Below are positions 43,252 through 52,459 of a stretch of DNA of 64,000 nucleotides, piece by piece. Every line of letters starts with the position of its first letter. The stretch's first letter is position 1. The notes beneath the pieces are model-generated. The model was not told where the DNA came from and did not search any database. It saw nothing but the letters and a program-made list of their open reading frames with translations. Source of the stretch: Flavobacterium sp. Leaf82 (GTDB lineage: Bacteria; Bacteroidota; Bacteroidia; Flavobacteriales; Flavobacteriaceae); the NCBI RefSeq assembly GCF_001422725.1, contig NZ_LMMA01000035.1, positions 62,001-126,000 of the forward strand, read 5' to 3'. The translations under genes and the position numbers were made by a program.

Positions 43252-44670
43252 TTATTTCCAACCACCGCCCAATGCACGATATAAATCGGTATTGGCAGAT
43301 AATTGCTCTCTTTTTATGTTAGCCAGTTCCAGCTCACTTTGCAATAAATTTGCTTGGGCAGATAAAACTTCAAGATATTCTGCCATACCATTTTTGAATA
43401 ACAAATTGGCATTTTTGATGGCTTGTTGCAACGTTTTGACTCTTTCTTTTAGAAAAGATTCTTGCTGTTGCAATTTTTCAACTTTTACCAGAGCATCAGA
43501 TACTTCGCTAACAGCAACCAGAACTGATTGTCTAAAACTTATAACTGCTTTTTCTCTTTCGGCAACAGCAATATTATATTGCGTTCTTACTTTTTTGTTG
43601 TTTAACAATGGTTGTGTTAAACCTCCGGCAACGGTTCCGAACAATGAAGCTGGAATGTTGAACCAACTACTTGTTTCGAACGAGTTTACTCCGCCTTGAG
43701 CGGTAATTTTAAGTGACGGATACAAATCGGCTTTTGTGATTCCAACATTTGCGTTGGCTACTTTAAGCGCTAATTCGGCACTTTTTACATCCGGTCTGCG
43801 GCTTACTAATGAAGACGGAATTCCGATTGCATTATTATTTTTAACTTCCAGAACACTTAAACGTGTTGTTCTTGTTTTAGAATTTGGGAATGATCCTGTC
43901 AGAACGCTTAAAGCATTTTCCTGAATGGCAATGTTTTGTTCTAATTGTGGAATCAATTGTGCCGAAACTAATTTTTGTGCCTCGGATTGTTGAATTCCTA
44001 ATGAAGTTACCTGACCAGCATCGAATTTTAATTTAATGATATTTGTTGTACTATCATTTAGTTTTAAATTTTGTTTGGCAATTTCTAATTGTGCATCTAA
44101 CATTAAAAGATTGTAATATCCTTTAGAAACATTGGCTACAATATTAGTCTGCAACGCTTTTTTAACTTCTTCTGATTGAAGATAACCTGCATAAGCGCCT
44201 TTTTTCTGATTACGGATTTTTCCCCAAATATCAGCTTCCCAGGAAAGTGAAGCTCCGGCAGAATAGTCGTCAATGTGTTTTTGACCTAAAGCCTGATTCA
44301 GGTTCATTCCTGTAAAACTATTGTCAGACGGATTGCTTGTACTTGCGTTTACGAATAAATTTGCCTGAGGAACATTTCCCCATTTAGATTGTGTAAATCT
44401 GTATTGCGCAATTTCGATATTTTTAGTAGCAATCTGTAAGTCATTATTTCTGGCTACAGCACTATCGATAAGCTGAATAATATCTTGTTCTGTAAAGAAA
44501 TTTTTCCACTCCAAATCTCCAATACTCGTAGTATCTTTTGAAACCGATGCACTCCTGAAATTTTCAGGAAATGCATCTTTTGGAGTTTCAATATCCTTCG
44601 AAACTTTACAGGATATTATTGTGGTGATCAAAATAGCGACCATCACGATTTTGGTTATATAATTTTTCAT
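43252..44670 (-). CDS. RND efflux outer membrane channel (OprM/NodT family lipoprotein)
   Basis: I start this 472-residue protein at ATG 44670, which gives a lipoprotein signal with Cys at 21 (TTIISC). The body has the two repeated helical halves of TolC-like factors: WEADIWGKIRNQKKGAYAGYLQSEE, GIPSSLVSRRPDVKSAELALKVANANVGITKADLYPSLKITAQGG, and the closing LYRALGGGWK that is typical of NodT/OprM proteins. It forms the outer membrane exit duct for the pump encoded upstream. A 37-codon ORF just before it is a partial duplicate of its N-terminus. Confidence 0.92.
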   Translation of the reverse strand: MKNYITKIVMVAILITTIISCKVSKDIETPKDAFPENFRSASVSKDTTSIGDLEWKNFFTEQDIIQLIDSAVARNNDLQIATKNIEIAQYRFTQSKWGNVPQANLFVNASTSNPSDNSFTGMNLNQALGQKHIDDYSAGASLSWEADIWGKIRNQKKGAYAGYLQSEEVKKALQTNIVANVSKGYYNLLMLDAQLEIAKQNLKLNDSTTNIIKLKFDAGQVTSLGIQQSEAQKLVSAQLIPQLEQNIAIQENALSVLTGSFPNSKTRTTRLSVLEVKNNNAIGIPSSLVSRRPDVKSAELALKVANANVGITKADLYPSLKITAQGGVNSFETSSWFNIPASLFGTVAGGLTQPLLNNKKVRTQYNIAVAEREKAVISFRQSVLVAVSEVSDALVKVEKLQQQESFLKERVKTLQQAIKNANLLFKNGMAEYLEVLSAQANLLQSELELANIKREQLSANTDLYRALGGGWK

Positions 44671-44684
44671 TTTATAGGTTGTCA

Positions 44685-44798
44685 TTAAATTTCTGTACAA
44701 GTATCTTTTCTGGTTTCAAGATCTCTTGAGATTTTATAGGATATGTATCCAATGCCAATTATAATGGCTACGAGGATTGTCGTTATATAGTTTTCCAT
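44685..44798 (-). pseudogene. Vestigial duplicate of the channel gene 5' end (37 codons)
   Basis: This frame opens two bases after the pump gene stop and closes 14 bases before the channel gene start. Its 37 residues align without gaps for the first ten positions and with one or two thereafter to the channel protein N-terminus: MENYITTILVAIIIG versus MKNYITKIVMVAIL, and ISYKISRDLETRKD versus ISCKVSKDIETPKD. The lipid-attachment Cys is replaced by Tyr. The DNA is similar as well. It is best read as the remains of a tandem duplication, or a short membrane peptide kept for its own sake. Confidence 0.7.
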
Positions 44799-44800
44799 TT

Positions 44801-47800
44801 TTATTTTTCTTCGTTATGAATTACGGCTACTGGTTTTCCAGAAACCTTTTCTTGTAAATATTGGAAGATGATGAATAAAACCGGGATAATAAATAATCCC
44901 AATATTACTCCTGATATCATACCTCCGGCGGCACCAATACTAATAGAGTGGTTACCTTGTGCTGATGGACCTTTTGCGCTCATCATTGGGATCAATCCCA
45001 CAACAAATGCTAATGATGTCATGATAATTGGTCGCAAACGTAGTTTTGCAGCATCGATTGACGCTTTTACTAATGCCTGACCAGATTTTCGTTTCTGTAC
45101 CGCAAACTCCACAATTAAAATGGCATTTTTGGCGAGCAGACCTATAAGCATTACCAGTGCAACTTGTACATAAATGTTGTTTTCGATTCCAGTTAATCCA
45201 ATGGCAACAAATACTCCAAAAATACCTGCAGGAATTGATAAGATTACAGCCAATGGCAATATGTAACTTTCATACTGTGCAGCAAGTAAGAAATAGATGA
45301 ATATCAAACACAGTAAGAAAATCGTTGCTGACTGACCTCCGGACGAAATCTCTTCACGAGTTTGTCCTGAAAATTCAAAACCATAACCCGCAGGTAATTG
45401 TTGTGCTGCAACTTCCTGTATTGCTTTAATGACATCTCCGGAACTAAATCCTGGTTTAGGAATTGCATTGATCGAAATCGAATTAAATAAGTTGTATCTC
45501 GAAGCGGTTTCTGAACCATAAATACGGGTTAGTTTTACTAAAGTATTTATTGGTACCATTTCGCCTGTTTTGTTTTTTACGAAAACCCGGTCAATTGATG
45601 ATGGGTCAGCTCTGTCAGCGATATCTGCCTGAACTACAACTCGGTAATATTTACCAAATCTGTTAAAGTCAGAAGCTTGCGCACTACCAAAATAAGTTTG
45701 CATGGTTTGTAAAATGTCTTTTACTTTTACGCCTAACTGATCTGCTTTTTCATCATTAATATCCAATTGCAATTGAGGATAATCGGCTTTGAAAGAGGTA
45801 AACGCTACAGCAATTTCAGGACGTTTCATCAATTCTCCGATGAAGTTTTGAGAAATTCCGCTAAACTTATCCAGTTTTCCTCCGGTTTTATCCTGAAGTA
45901 CTAAATCTAAAGCTTCTACGTTACTAAATCCGGGAACGGTTGGGAAACTAAATACGAAGAAACTTCCGCCGGAAATAGCTCCAAGTTTACCACGAACCTG
46001 ATTCATGATTTCATCAATGTTTTTAATATCTCCACGATCTTCATTTGGTTTAAGCAATACGAAAACAACTGCAGAAGATGGGCTTGTAGAATTCGTCAAT
46101 AAGTTGAAACCTGAAATCGCTGTTACAAAACGAGATGCATCTAAACCTCTTAATGTGTTTTCAGCTTCGGTCATTACTTTTTGAGTTCCGTCAAGTGATG
46201 TTCCAGAAGGTGTATTTACTGCAATGGCAATAAATCCTTGATCTTCTGTAGGGATAAATCCTGCAGGAGTTGTTTTTACCATTACTATAGTTGCTACAGT
46301 AATTAAAGCCAGACCTCCTAAACTTAACCATTTTCTACGGATTAAAAATTTCAAACCTCCAACATAACGGTTGGTTAGGGAATCAAAACTTTTATTGAAT
46401 CCGTTAAAGAATTTTTCTTTAAATCCTTTTTTCTGATACGTTGCATCACCGTGTGCTCCGTGATTGTCTTTTAAGAATAATGCAGCAAGTGCAGGACTTA
46501 AAGTTAAAGCGTTTACGGCCGAAATTACAATTGCAATTGCCATCGTAAAGGCAAACTGACGATAGAAAACTCCTGTTGAGCCTTCCATAAAACCAACCGG
46601 CAGGAATACGGCAGCCATTACCAGCGTAATCGAGATAATAGCACCCGTTATTTCGTGCATTGCTTCATGAGTTGCTACTTTTGGAGACAAATGTTTGTGC
46701 TCCATTTTAGCATGCACGGCCTCGACGACCACAATGGCATCATCGACCACAATACCAATCGCCAGAATTAATGCGAAAAGTGTCAATAAGTTGATCGAAA
46801 ATCCAAATAACTGCATGAAGAAGAACGTTCCTAAAATTGCTACAGGTACAGCAATAGCCGGGATTAATGTTGATCTAAAATCCTGAAGGAATATAAATAC
46901 TACGATGAATACCAATATAAACGCTTCAAGTAAAGTATGCTGAACTTGCTCTATAGATTGATCTAAGGCAACTTTTGTACTATAGAAAATGTTATGTTTT
47001 ATTCCGGTTGGGAAATCTTTTGAGGCTTTAACCATCAATTTGTTGATCGCAACCTGAATATCATTTGAGTTTGAGCCTGCTAACTGGATAATACCAATTA
47101 CAACTCCTTTTTTACCATTTAAACGGGTTAAACTGTTATAAGAGTAAGCACCAAGTTCTACTCTCGCTACATCTTTGAGGCGAAGTACTGAACCGTCAGG
47201 ATTAGAACGTATAGCAATGTTTTCATATTCTTCAGGTTTAGTTAATTTTCCTTTGTATTTAATAACATATTCAAAAACTTCTTTACTTCTCTCTCCAAAT
47301 TTACCCGGAGCAGCTTCCAAACTTTTATCCTGAATCGCGCCCATGATTTCGTTTGGAGTCACTTTGTAAGTAGACATTTGCGTTGGGTTTAACCAAACAC
47401 GCATCGAGTAATCTTTTACACCTCCAAAAATACTGGCAGAACCAACTCCTGGAATACGTTTGATCTCCGGAATAATATTGATTTGTGCATAATTGGCAAC
47501 AAAAGTCTGATCGTATTTTGACTCATCATCGGTATACATACCAATTGCCATAATAAAACTGTTTTGTTGTTTTGCAGTAGTTACACCTTGTTGCACAACT
47601 TCTGCTGGTAATTGGCTTGTTGCCTGAGCAACCCTGTTTTGTACGTTTACCGCAGCCTGATCTGCATTTGTTCCTAATTTAAAGAAAACTGTAATAGCAA
47701 GAGATCCGTCATTACTGGCTGTAGAACTCATATAAGTCATGTTCTCAACACCGTTTATAGACTCTTCTAATGATGGCGCCACAGAACGTAAAACCGTTTC

Positions 47801-47962
47801 GGCGTTCGCTCCCGGATAAACTGCCGTTACCAAAACCGATGGCGGCGCAATATCAGGAAACTGTTGTAAGGGCAACTTCGTAAGACCAAGTATACCTAAT
47901 ATTACCAATAAAATGGAAATAACGGTTGCCAGTACAGGTCTTTGTATAAATATTTTGAACAT
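44801..47962 (-). CDS. RND multidrug efflux pump inner membrane subunit (HAE-1, AcrB/MexB type)
   Basis: The 1053-residue protein has the full RND plan: helix 1 (FIQRPVLATVISILLVILG), two large periplasmic loops, and twelve helices. Proton-relay residues are visible in the fourth helix as GIVVDDAIVVVEAVHAKME (the Asp-Asp pair), and the late-helix Lys region is LLAKNAILIVEFA. FIPTEDQGFIAIAVNTPSGTSL is typical of the HAE-1 class, so amphiphilic drugs, dyes or bile-like compounds are likely substrates. It lies 11 bases after the adaptor gene. Confidence 0.95.
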   Translation of the reverse strand: MFKIFIQRPVLATVISILLVILGILGLTKLPLQQFPDIAPPSVLVTAVYPGANAETVLRSVAPSLEESINGVENMTYMSSTASNDGSLAITVFFKLGTNADQAAVNVQNRVAQATSQLPAEVVQQGVTTAKQQNSFIMAIGMYTDDESKYDQTFVANYAQINIIPEIKRIPGVGSASIFGGVKDYSMRVWLNPTQMSTYKVTPNEIMGAIQDKSLEAAPGKFGERSKEVFEYVIKYKGKLTKPEEYENIAIRSNPDGSVLRLKDVARVELGAYSYNSLTRLNGKKGVVIGIIQLAGSNSNDIQVAINKLMVKASKDFPTGIKHNIFYSTKVALDQSIEQVQHTLLEAFILVFIVVFIFLQDFRSTLIPAIAVPVAILGTFFFMQLFGFSINLLTLFALILAIGIVVDDAIVVVEAVHAKMEHKHLSPKVATHEAMHEITGAIISITLVMAAVFLPVGFMEGSTGVFYRQFAFTMAIAIVISAVNALTLSPALAALFLKDNHGAHGDATYQKKGFKEKFFNGFNKSFDSLTNRYVGGLKFLIRRKWLSLGGLALITVATIVMVKTTPAGFIPTEDQGFIAIAVNTPSGTSLDGTQKVMTEAENTLRGLDASRFVTAISGFNLLTNSTSPSSAVVFVLLKPNEDRGDIKNIDEIMNQVRGKLGAISGGSFFVFSFPTVPGFSNVEALDLVLQDKTGGKLDKFSGISQNFIGELMKRPEIAVAFTSFKADYPQLQLDINDEKADQLGVKVKDILQTMQTYFGSAQASDFNRFGKYYRVVVQADIADRADPSSIDRVFVKNKTGEMVPINTLVKLTRIYGSETASRYNLFNSISINAIPKPGFSSGDVIKAIQEVAAQQLPAGYGFEFSGQTREEISSGGQSATIFLLCLIFIYFLLAAQYESYILPLAVILSIPAGIFGVFVAIGLTGIENNIYVQVALVMLIGLLAKNAILIVEFAVQKRKSGQALVKASIDAAKLRLRPIIMTSLAFVVGLIPMMSAKGPSAQGNHSISIGAAGGMISGVILGLFIIPVLFIIFQYLQEKVSGKPVAVIHNEEK

Positions 47963-47973
47963 TTTCGTAAAAA

Positions 47974-49122
47974 TTATTTTTTATTAATTATTTGGGCAAC
48001 TTTTGCAGGTGATGATTTTTCTGGCTGAATTACTTGTCCGTCCTGAAGTTTATCGATACCGCTTAATACAATTTGGTCACCAGATTTTACACCGTCTTTG
48101 ATTAAGTAGTTTGTACCACTTTTTCCAATAACCGTGATTGGCATTTTAGCTACTTTGTTTTCTTTATTTACTGTGAAAACAAATACTTTATCCTGCATTT
48201 CTACCGTAGCAGATTGAGGAACCAAAAGCGCATCATCATGTTGAAGACCTAAACGAATTTTTCCTGTGTTTCCTGAACGTAAAGTCCCGCCAGTATTAGG
48301 AAAAGTCGCTCTTAAAGTAATTGCACCTGTAGTTTTATCAAATTGACCGTCTACCATATCAATTTTTCCGGTTTGAGGATAAGCGTTGTTATCTGCCAAA
48401 ATCAAAGTAACCGGAGGTAATTTTTTTAGTTTATCACCTAAACTGTTTCCGGCGTATTGTGCTTTAAAGTTGATGAAATCTGTTTCGCCTAAAGAGAAAT
48501 AAGCAAAAACTTCATGAACATCAGATAAGTTTGTTAATGGTTCAATATCGCTTGCAGAAACTAAACTTCCTTGTTTTTTAGGTAATCTGCCAATATAACC
48601 ACTCACTGGAGCTGTAACATTGGTATATCCCAAATTAATTTTAGCAGATCCTACCATGGCTTTTGCCTGTTCGATATTTGCAGCAGCAATTTTTTGTGAA
48701 GCCTTCGCTGTTTTTAACTGATAATCAGAAACTACCTTGTTTTGTACTAGCGGCGTTAATTTGTCAATTTCTAACTGAGCGTTTATCAAAGCAGCTTCGG
48801 CAGCATGAAGATTTGCCAATGCATTGTTTAATTGTTCACGAAACGGACGCTCGTTTATTTTAAATAAGGTCTGACCTTTACTTACATAAGCTCCTTCGTC
48901 TACAAAAACTCTTTCAAGATTTCCGCTTACTTGCGGGCGAATTTCAACATCTACAGTTCCTTGTATAGAAGCTGGATATTCAGCATCTGTAGTAGTGTTT
49001 TCGCTTGTTACAGCTAGAACTGGTAATAATGGGGGAGCCGGAGCTGCAGGAGCTTGTGACTTATCTGCACAACTGCTTAGCACTAGTGCCAGAATAAAAC
49101 TGGTTATAATTACATTTTTCAT
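47974..49122 (-). CDS. RND efflux periplasmic adaptor (membrane fusion) lipoprotein
   Basis: I start it at ATG 49122, giving 382 residues and a lipoprotein signal with Cys at 18 (LVLSSC); an in-frame ATG at 49197 would bury that signal behind 25 residues. Lipoyl/barrel-sandwich halves are at VEIRPQVSGNLERVFVDEGAYVSKGQTLFKI and APVSGYIGRLPKKQGSLVSA, with an alpha-hairpin between and a beta-barrel region ILADNNAYPQTGKIDMVDGQFDKTTGAITLRATFPN as in AcrA. It heads the operon adaptor-pump-channel behind four operator copies. Confidence 0.93.
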   Translation of the reverse strand: MKNVIITSFILALVLSSCADKSQAPAAPAPPLLPVLAVTSENTTTDAEYPASIQGTVDVEIRPQVSGNLERVFVDEGAYVSKGQTLFKINERPFREQLNNALANLHAAEAALINAQLEIDKLTPLVQNKVVSDYQLKTAKASQKIAAANIEQAKAMVGSAKINLGYTNVTAPVSGYIGRLPKKQGSLVSASDIEPLTNLSDVHEVFAYFSLGETDFINFKAQYAGNSLGDKLKKLPPVTLILADNNAYPQTGKIDMVDGQFDKTTGAITLRATFPNTGGTLRSGNTGKIRLGLQHDDALLVPQSATVEMQDKVFVFTVNKENKVAKMPITVIGKSGTNYLIKDGVKSGDQIVLSGIDKLQDGQVIQPEKSSPAKVAQIINKK

Positions 49123-49207
49123 TTTAGTATTGGTTTTAATTTGTTGGACATTCTTGTTGTTTAAAAATTGTGGTATTATGGCATTCTCAAAATTCATATT
49201 TAATTAT

Positions 49208-49427
49208 ATTAAATTATCTAACGTTGTTAAGTAAATTGGTACAGAAATCCATATAATGATGCCTTCCAATTCTATTTCATAATTGGTATTAAATTATTTA
49301 TCACTGTTAAGTAAAATAGAAAAAAGCTTCTGTATTACTGTATTAAATTTTCTAACAGCGTTAAGTAAAGCAGTAAAAAAATAGTTGCTAAATTACTTCA
49401 TTAAATCATTTACCACTGTTAAGTTAA
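49208..49427 (-). promoter_or_regulatory. Four tandem operator copies upstream of the RND operon
   Basis: Four near-identical 27-28 bp units start at 49208, 49288, 49342 and 49400. Each has the form ATTAAAT, then TAACnnnGTTAAG with a partly palindromic core (variants TATC and TACC in copies 2 and 4). All are in the same orientation. A fifth copy lies at 50046, in front of the tetR gene. The palindromic core and the position make them the likely binding sites of the TetR regulator encoded at 49441-50034. Confidence 0.8.
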
Positions 49428-49440
49428 AATGAAATTTTTT

Positions 49441-50034
49441 TTATTGTATTGATTTTATAATTCCTCCAATCGCATCTTTTAAGATTTGATTGTTAATAGT
49501 TTCCATTATTTCACTTTTGTTAATGATATTTATGGCGATCAAACCATGAATAACAGAAAAAAATGTAAAATATTTTTGCTTGATAACTTCATCAGTAGGA
49601 TTGCTTTTTTGCATGATCTCAGCAATTACCGAAGTAAATAATTTATAAGGTCTTTCCTGAGCTGAACATTGTTGTGAGCAGCAATTCATTTGTACACCAA
49701 ACATTACCTGATACATTTCAGTATCTGTAAATGCAAAATCCCAATACGCCATCCACATGGCTTCTAATTGTTCTTCCGGCTTTTCAAATTTATCACGGGC
49801 TTCCTGCAGTTCTTTTGCTAACTTAATAAAGCCTTTTCCAGTTAATTCATTTAAAATTGCTTCTTTATTCGAAAAGTATTCATAAATGATTGGGGCAGTA
49901 TATTCAATCTTATCAGCAATTTTTCTCATACTCAGACCTTGCCATCCTTCTTCTTTGACGATAGCATAAGCAGCCTCAAGAATATTAGTTCTTGTCTCTT
50001 CTTTTTGTCTTAAAATTCGATCTTTACTTGCCAT
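49441..50034 (-). CDS. TetR/AcrR family transcriptional repressor
   Basis: The 197-residue protein has an N-terminal TetR DNA-binding domain (about 10-58; TNILEAAYAIVKEEGWQGLSMRKIADKIEYTAPIIYEYFSNKEAIL) and an all-helical ligand domain. An odd CCSQQC cluster (near residues 118-123) raises the possibility of thiol or metal sensing. It sits directly before the RND operon in the same direction, and identical operator-like sites precede both, so it very likely represses the pump and itself. Confidence 0.9.
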   Translation of the reverse strand: MASKDRILRQKEETRTNILEAAYAIVKEEGWQGLSMRKIADKIEYTAPIIYEYFSNKEAILNELTGKGFIKLAKELQEARDKFEKPEEQLEAMWMAYWDFAFTDTEMYQVMFGVQMNCCSQQCSAQERPYKLFTSVIAEIMQKSNPTDEVIKQKYFTFFSVIHGLIAINIINKSEIMETINNQILKDAIGGIIKSIQ

Positions 50035-50045
50035 TTTTAATGAGT

Positions 50046-50077
50046 ATTAAATTGTTTAACACCGTTAGGCAAATGTA
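50046..50077 (-). promoter_or_regulatory. tetR promoter with fifth operator copy
   Basis: On the minus strand TACATTTG (50077-50070) is a good TAnnTTTG box. The operator copy TTTAACACCGTTAGG with ATTAAAT (50046-50072) overlaps its end and runs to the start codon region. Binding there would block initiation, the usual geometry for TetR autorepression. Confidence 0.7.
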
Positions 50078-50232
50078 TGGCGGTTTTTCTAATTATGAAA
50101 TGAAATTATCATAATATTTTCTTATTGTTGTATAGACAAGTATTAAAAACCGCCAAAAGCCTTTAGTTATAAGGAGTTTTGTAATTTGATATTTTTTGAG
50201 GAGCAGATCATTTTTTGTATTCAAGATCATTT

Positions 50233-50303
50233 TTCCCGCTCTTCACTATATCTTTTTATGGTAAACCCTACCATAAAAAGGATGCCGTTTCGATCGGGGC
50301 TAA
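50233..50303 (+). repeat. Dispersed hairpin element, copy 2
   Basis: TTCCCGCTCTTCACTATATC opens it and GGATGCCGTTTCGATCGGGG closes it. The hairpin stem is TATCTTTTTATGGTA / TACCATAAAAAGGATG, so the upper stem differs from the other copies while pairing is kept. Confidence 0.8.
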
Positions 50304-50431
50304 GCGAGAAGTTATTTTTTTTATGAGATTTGTAGTTTAATAAAGCGATAAATTTCCAGAGTAATTATACATATTGTAGGCTGAATTTTAATCTGATTAA
50401 ATTATATTGGTTGCGCCCAAAATGATGCTGG

Positions 50432-50555
50432 ATTAAAATCCAGCCCTACAAAATAATTCGAACCTACAGCTCTCTTTTTTATCTGAGATTAAAAACACAA
50501 AGATTTTAAAATTCCGAAGGAATGATTCATATTGTAGAGCTGGACTTTAGTCCAG
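50432..50555. repeat. Direct repeat, left copy, beside the reductase gene
   Basis: CTGGATTAAAATCCAG opens and CTGGACTTTAGTCCAG closes this ~124-base unit, with ATTCCGAAGGAATGAT and ATTGTAGAGC inside. A copy in the same orientation lies at 52460-52581. Both ends are small perfect or near-perfect palindromes. Confidence 0.8.
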
Positions 50556-50573
50556 TTTTAATATAAAGTTGCA

Positions 50574-51503
50574 TTAGGAAACCCCATAAAGAGTATTTAT
50601 TTTCTCATTTACACCATTATAATATGGAGTTTCAATTCCGTGCTTAATGGCGTTTTCAATCACATAATCTACTAAAAATTGTTTCTCGGTTTGATTGTGG
50701 TTTTCAAAATCCAATTGTAACGATGATTTAGATTCAAACGGAAATTTAGTCAACAAGTCTTTAGCCGTTTCAATATCTTCGTTTGTTAAACCAATATTGT
50801 TTTTGCTGTCAAGTGAATGAATTTCTTTCATCATATTTTCCAGAATGTGCATTAGATTTTGATCTTCAAGAAGTTGACCAAAAGTAACTTTATAAGCAGA
50901 AGTTATCGCAGCAACTGGCGCAACAAACAAATATTTCTTCCATAATATTTCGTTGATATTAGCAATATACGTAATGTCTAAACCTCCGGCAGTTAATAAA
51001 TCAATTAAGGTTTTGTTTTCTTTTCCGCCAACGAAAATTTTTCCAGGTCCGCCAATGTGTTGTACATGTCCGGGTTTCTTTACATTCGAAGCTACATAAA
51101 TGCAGCCTTCCATAATGAGACCAACTTCAGGTAACGTTTGTCTAATTATTTCTTTGGCATTTACAACATTTTGCAAAGTGATTATGATTGTTTCATCGTT
51201 TATACAATCTTTATAAGTCGATAAAATACTGCTTATCGAATAGGATTTACAGGTAAGGATTAATACATCCAGAATTCCAATTTCTGTTGGATTATCTGAT
51301 ACAAGATCCGGAAATATAGTTTCTGTCGTGCCTTTAGATTCAAATAATAAACCATCGTTTTGAATCGCTTTTTTTATTTCACCTCTACAAATGAATATAA
51401 TTTTAGTGTCACTATTTTTATATTTTTTAGCCAATGGAGCACCAACAAATCCGCCGATTCCACCAAGTCCAAGAATTCCTATTTTTGTTGTCTCTGAGTT
51501 CAT
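50574..51503 (-). CDS. Ketopantoate reductase family (ApbA/PanE-like) oxidoreductase
   Basis: The 309-residue protein has an N-terminal Rossmann domain with IGILGLGGIGGFVGAPLAKKY (GxGxxG at about 12-17) and the C-terminal helical domain with the catalytic Lys region (EILWKKYLFVAPVAAITSAYKVTFG; the first Lys of WKK is the expected catalytic one). Relatives reduce 2-oxo acids with NADPH, ketopantoate being one case; this genome probably has a separate PanE. The divergent AraC gene 100 bases away is its likely regulator, and the pair is bracketed by direct repeats. Confidence 0.78.
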   Translation of the reverse strand: MNSETTKIGILGLGGIGGFVGAPLAKKYKNSDTKIIFICRGEIKKAIQNDGLLFESKGTTETIFPDLVSDNPTEIGILDVLILTCKSYSISSILSTYKDCINDETIIITLQNVVNAKEIIRQTLPEVGLIMEGCIYVASNVKKPGHVQHIGGPGKIFVGGKENKTLIDLLTAGGLDITYIANINEILWKKYLFVAPVAAITSAYKVTFGQLLEDQNLMHILENMMKEIHSLDSKNNIGLTNEDIETAKDLLTKFPFESKSSLQLDFENHNQTEKQFLVDYVIENAIKHGIETPYYNGVNEKINTLYGVS

Positions 51504-51580
51504 ATTGTAGTATTTTGGGTTCTAATTTCTGCTGCAAAGTAAATAGGTTCAGGATCATTAATTGATGTAAAAATATAGGT

Positions 51581-51588
51581 TATATTTG
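51581..51588 (+). promoter_or_regulatory. -7 box of the divergent araC promoter
   Basis: TATATTTG (TAnnTTTG type) lies 16 bases before the araC ATG. An upstream TTG (51562-51564) is at a rather short 16-base spacing. The 100-base divergent region also contains ATTAATTGATG, a possible half-site. Confidence 0.45.
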
Positions 51589-51603
51589 TAAAAATTAAGG
51601 ATT

Positions 51604-52440
51604 ATGAAAGACACGTTTTTTATTTACAAAGATTTCGAAATTTATTCTGTCGAAGAACTTACCTGGAAGAAAGAACTTCACAGGCATAATTTTTTTGAAT
51701 TGTTATATATCGAATACGGAACGGGCAATCATATCTTAAATTCAATTCCTCACCACTATAAACAAAATGATATTTATTTGCTTACGCCAAAAGATTATCA
51801 TTCTTTTAAAACACTTGAACCAACGAAGTTTCATTGCCTGCGTTTTCTGCCTAATTTTTTTTCGAACAAAAAAGAGATCGAAGAAATCGAGAAGTTGTTT
51901 TATTACCACAATCAGACCAATGGAAATTTGATTTTTCTTGAAGACGATAAAGCTTTCTGCGAAGTACTTATTTTAAAAATACTAGAAGAAGTTGATAAGC
52001 AAAAAGGACAAAACGAAATTATAATCAAAAGTTTGATGATGTCGCTTATCCAGATTATTCGAAGAAACACTAATATAGATAATAGCAATTTAAATATTCA
52101 GACAACCGAGGTTTTGAAGATTGATACTATTTTAAGTTACATTAGGTCAAATATCGCTAACCCGCATTTGTTAAAGAAAAAAGAAATGGCGAATCATTTT
52201 AATGTTTCTATCCATTATATAGGAGAGTATTTTAAAAACAATTTGAATATTACGCTGAGGGATTATATAGAGCAGACAAAACTGAAAGTGATTACCGAAA
52301 AACTGAGCAAAAGCAATTTGACTTTTTCAGAGATTAGTAATGATTTGGGGTTTATTGATAGTAGTCATTTTAATAAATTTATGATGCGAAGTACCGGAAC
52401 TTCTCCATCTCAATTTAAAAAATCCCTTAGCATTTCATAA
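51604..52440 (+). CDS. AraC family transcriptional regulator with N-terminal cupin-like domain
   Basis: The 278-residue protein opens with a small cupin-type sensing domain (LHRHNFFELLYIEYGTGNHILN, with the HRHNFFEL metal/sugar-site pattern) and ends with the double helix-turn-helix (KKEMANHFNVSIHYIGEYFKNN, then LTFSEISNDLGFIDSSHFNKFMMRSTGTSPSQFKK). It is divergent from the reductase gene and probably controls it. Ligand unknown. Confidence 0.85.
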   Translation: MKDTFFIYKDFEIYSVEELTWKKELHRHNFFELLYIEYGTGNHILNSIPHHYKQNDIYLLTPKDYHSFKTLEPTKFHCLRFLPNFFSNKKEIEEIEKLFYYHNQTNGNLIFLEDDKAFCEVLILKILEEVDKQKGQNEIIIKSLMMSLIQIIRRNTNIDNSNLNIQTTEVLKIDTILSYIRSNIANPHLLKKKEMANHFNVSIHYIGEYFKNNLNITLRDYIEQTKLKVITEKLSKSNLTFSEISNDLGFIDSSHFNKFMMRSTGTSPSQFKKSLSIS

Positions 52441-52459
52441 TAAAACTATGCGTCTATTA

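Noticed and set aside
49123..49197. Upstream start for the RND adaptor
   Set aside because: It would place 25 hydrophilic residues before a good lipoprotein signal peptide; ATG 49122 is better.
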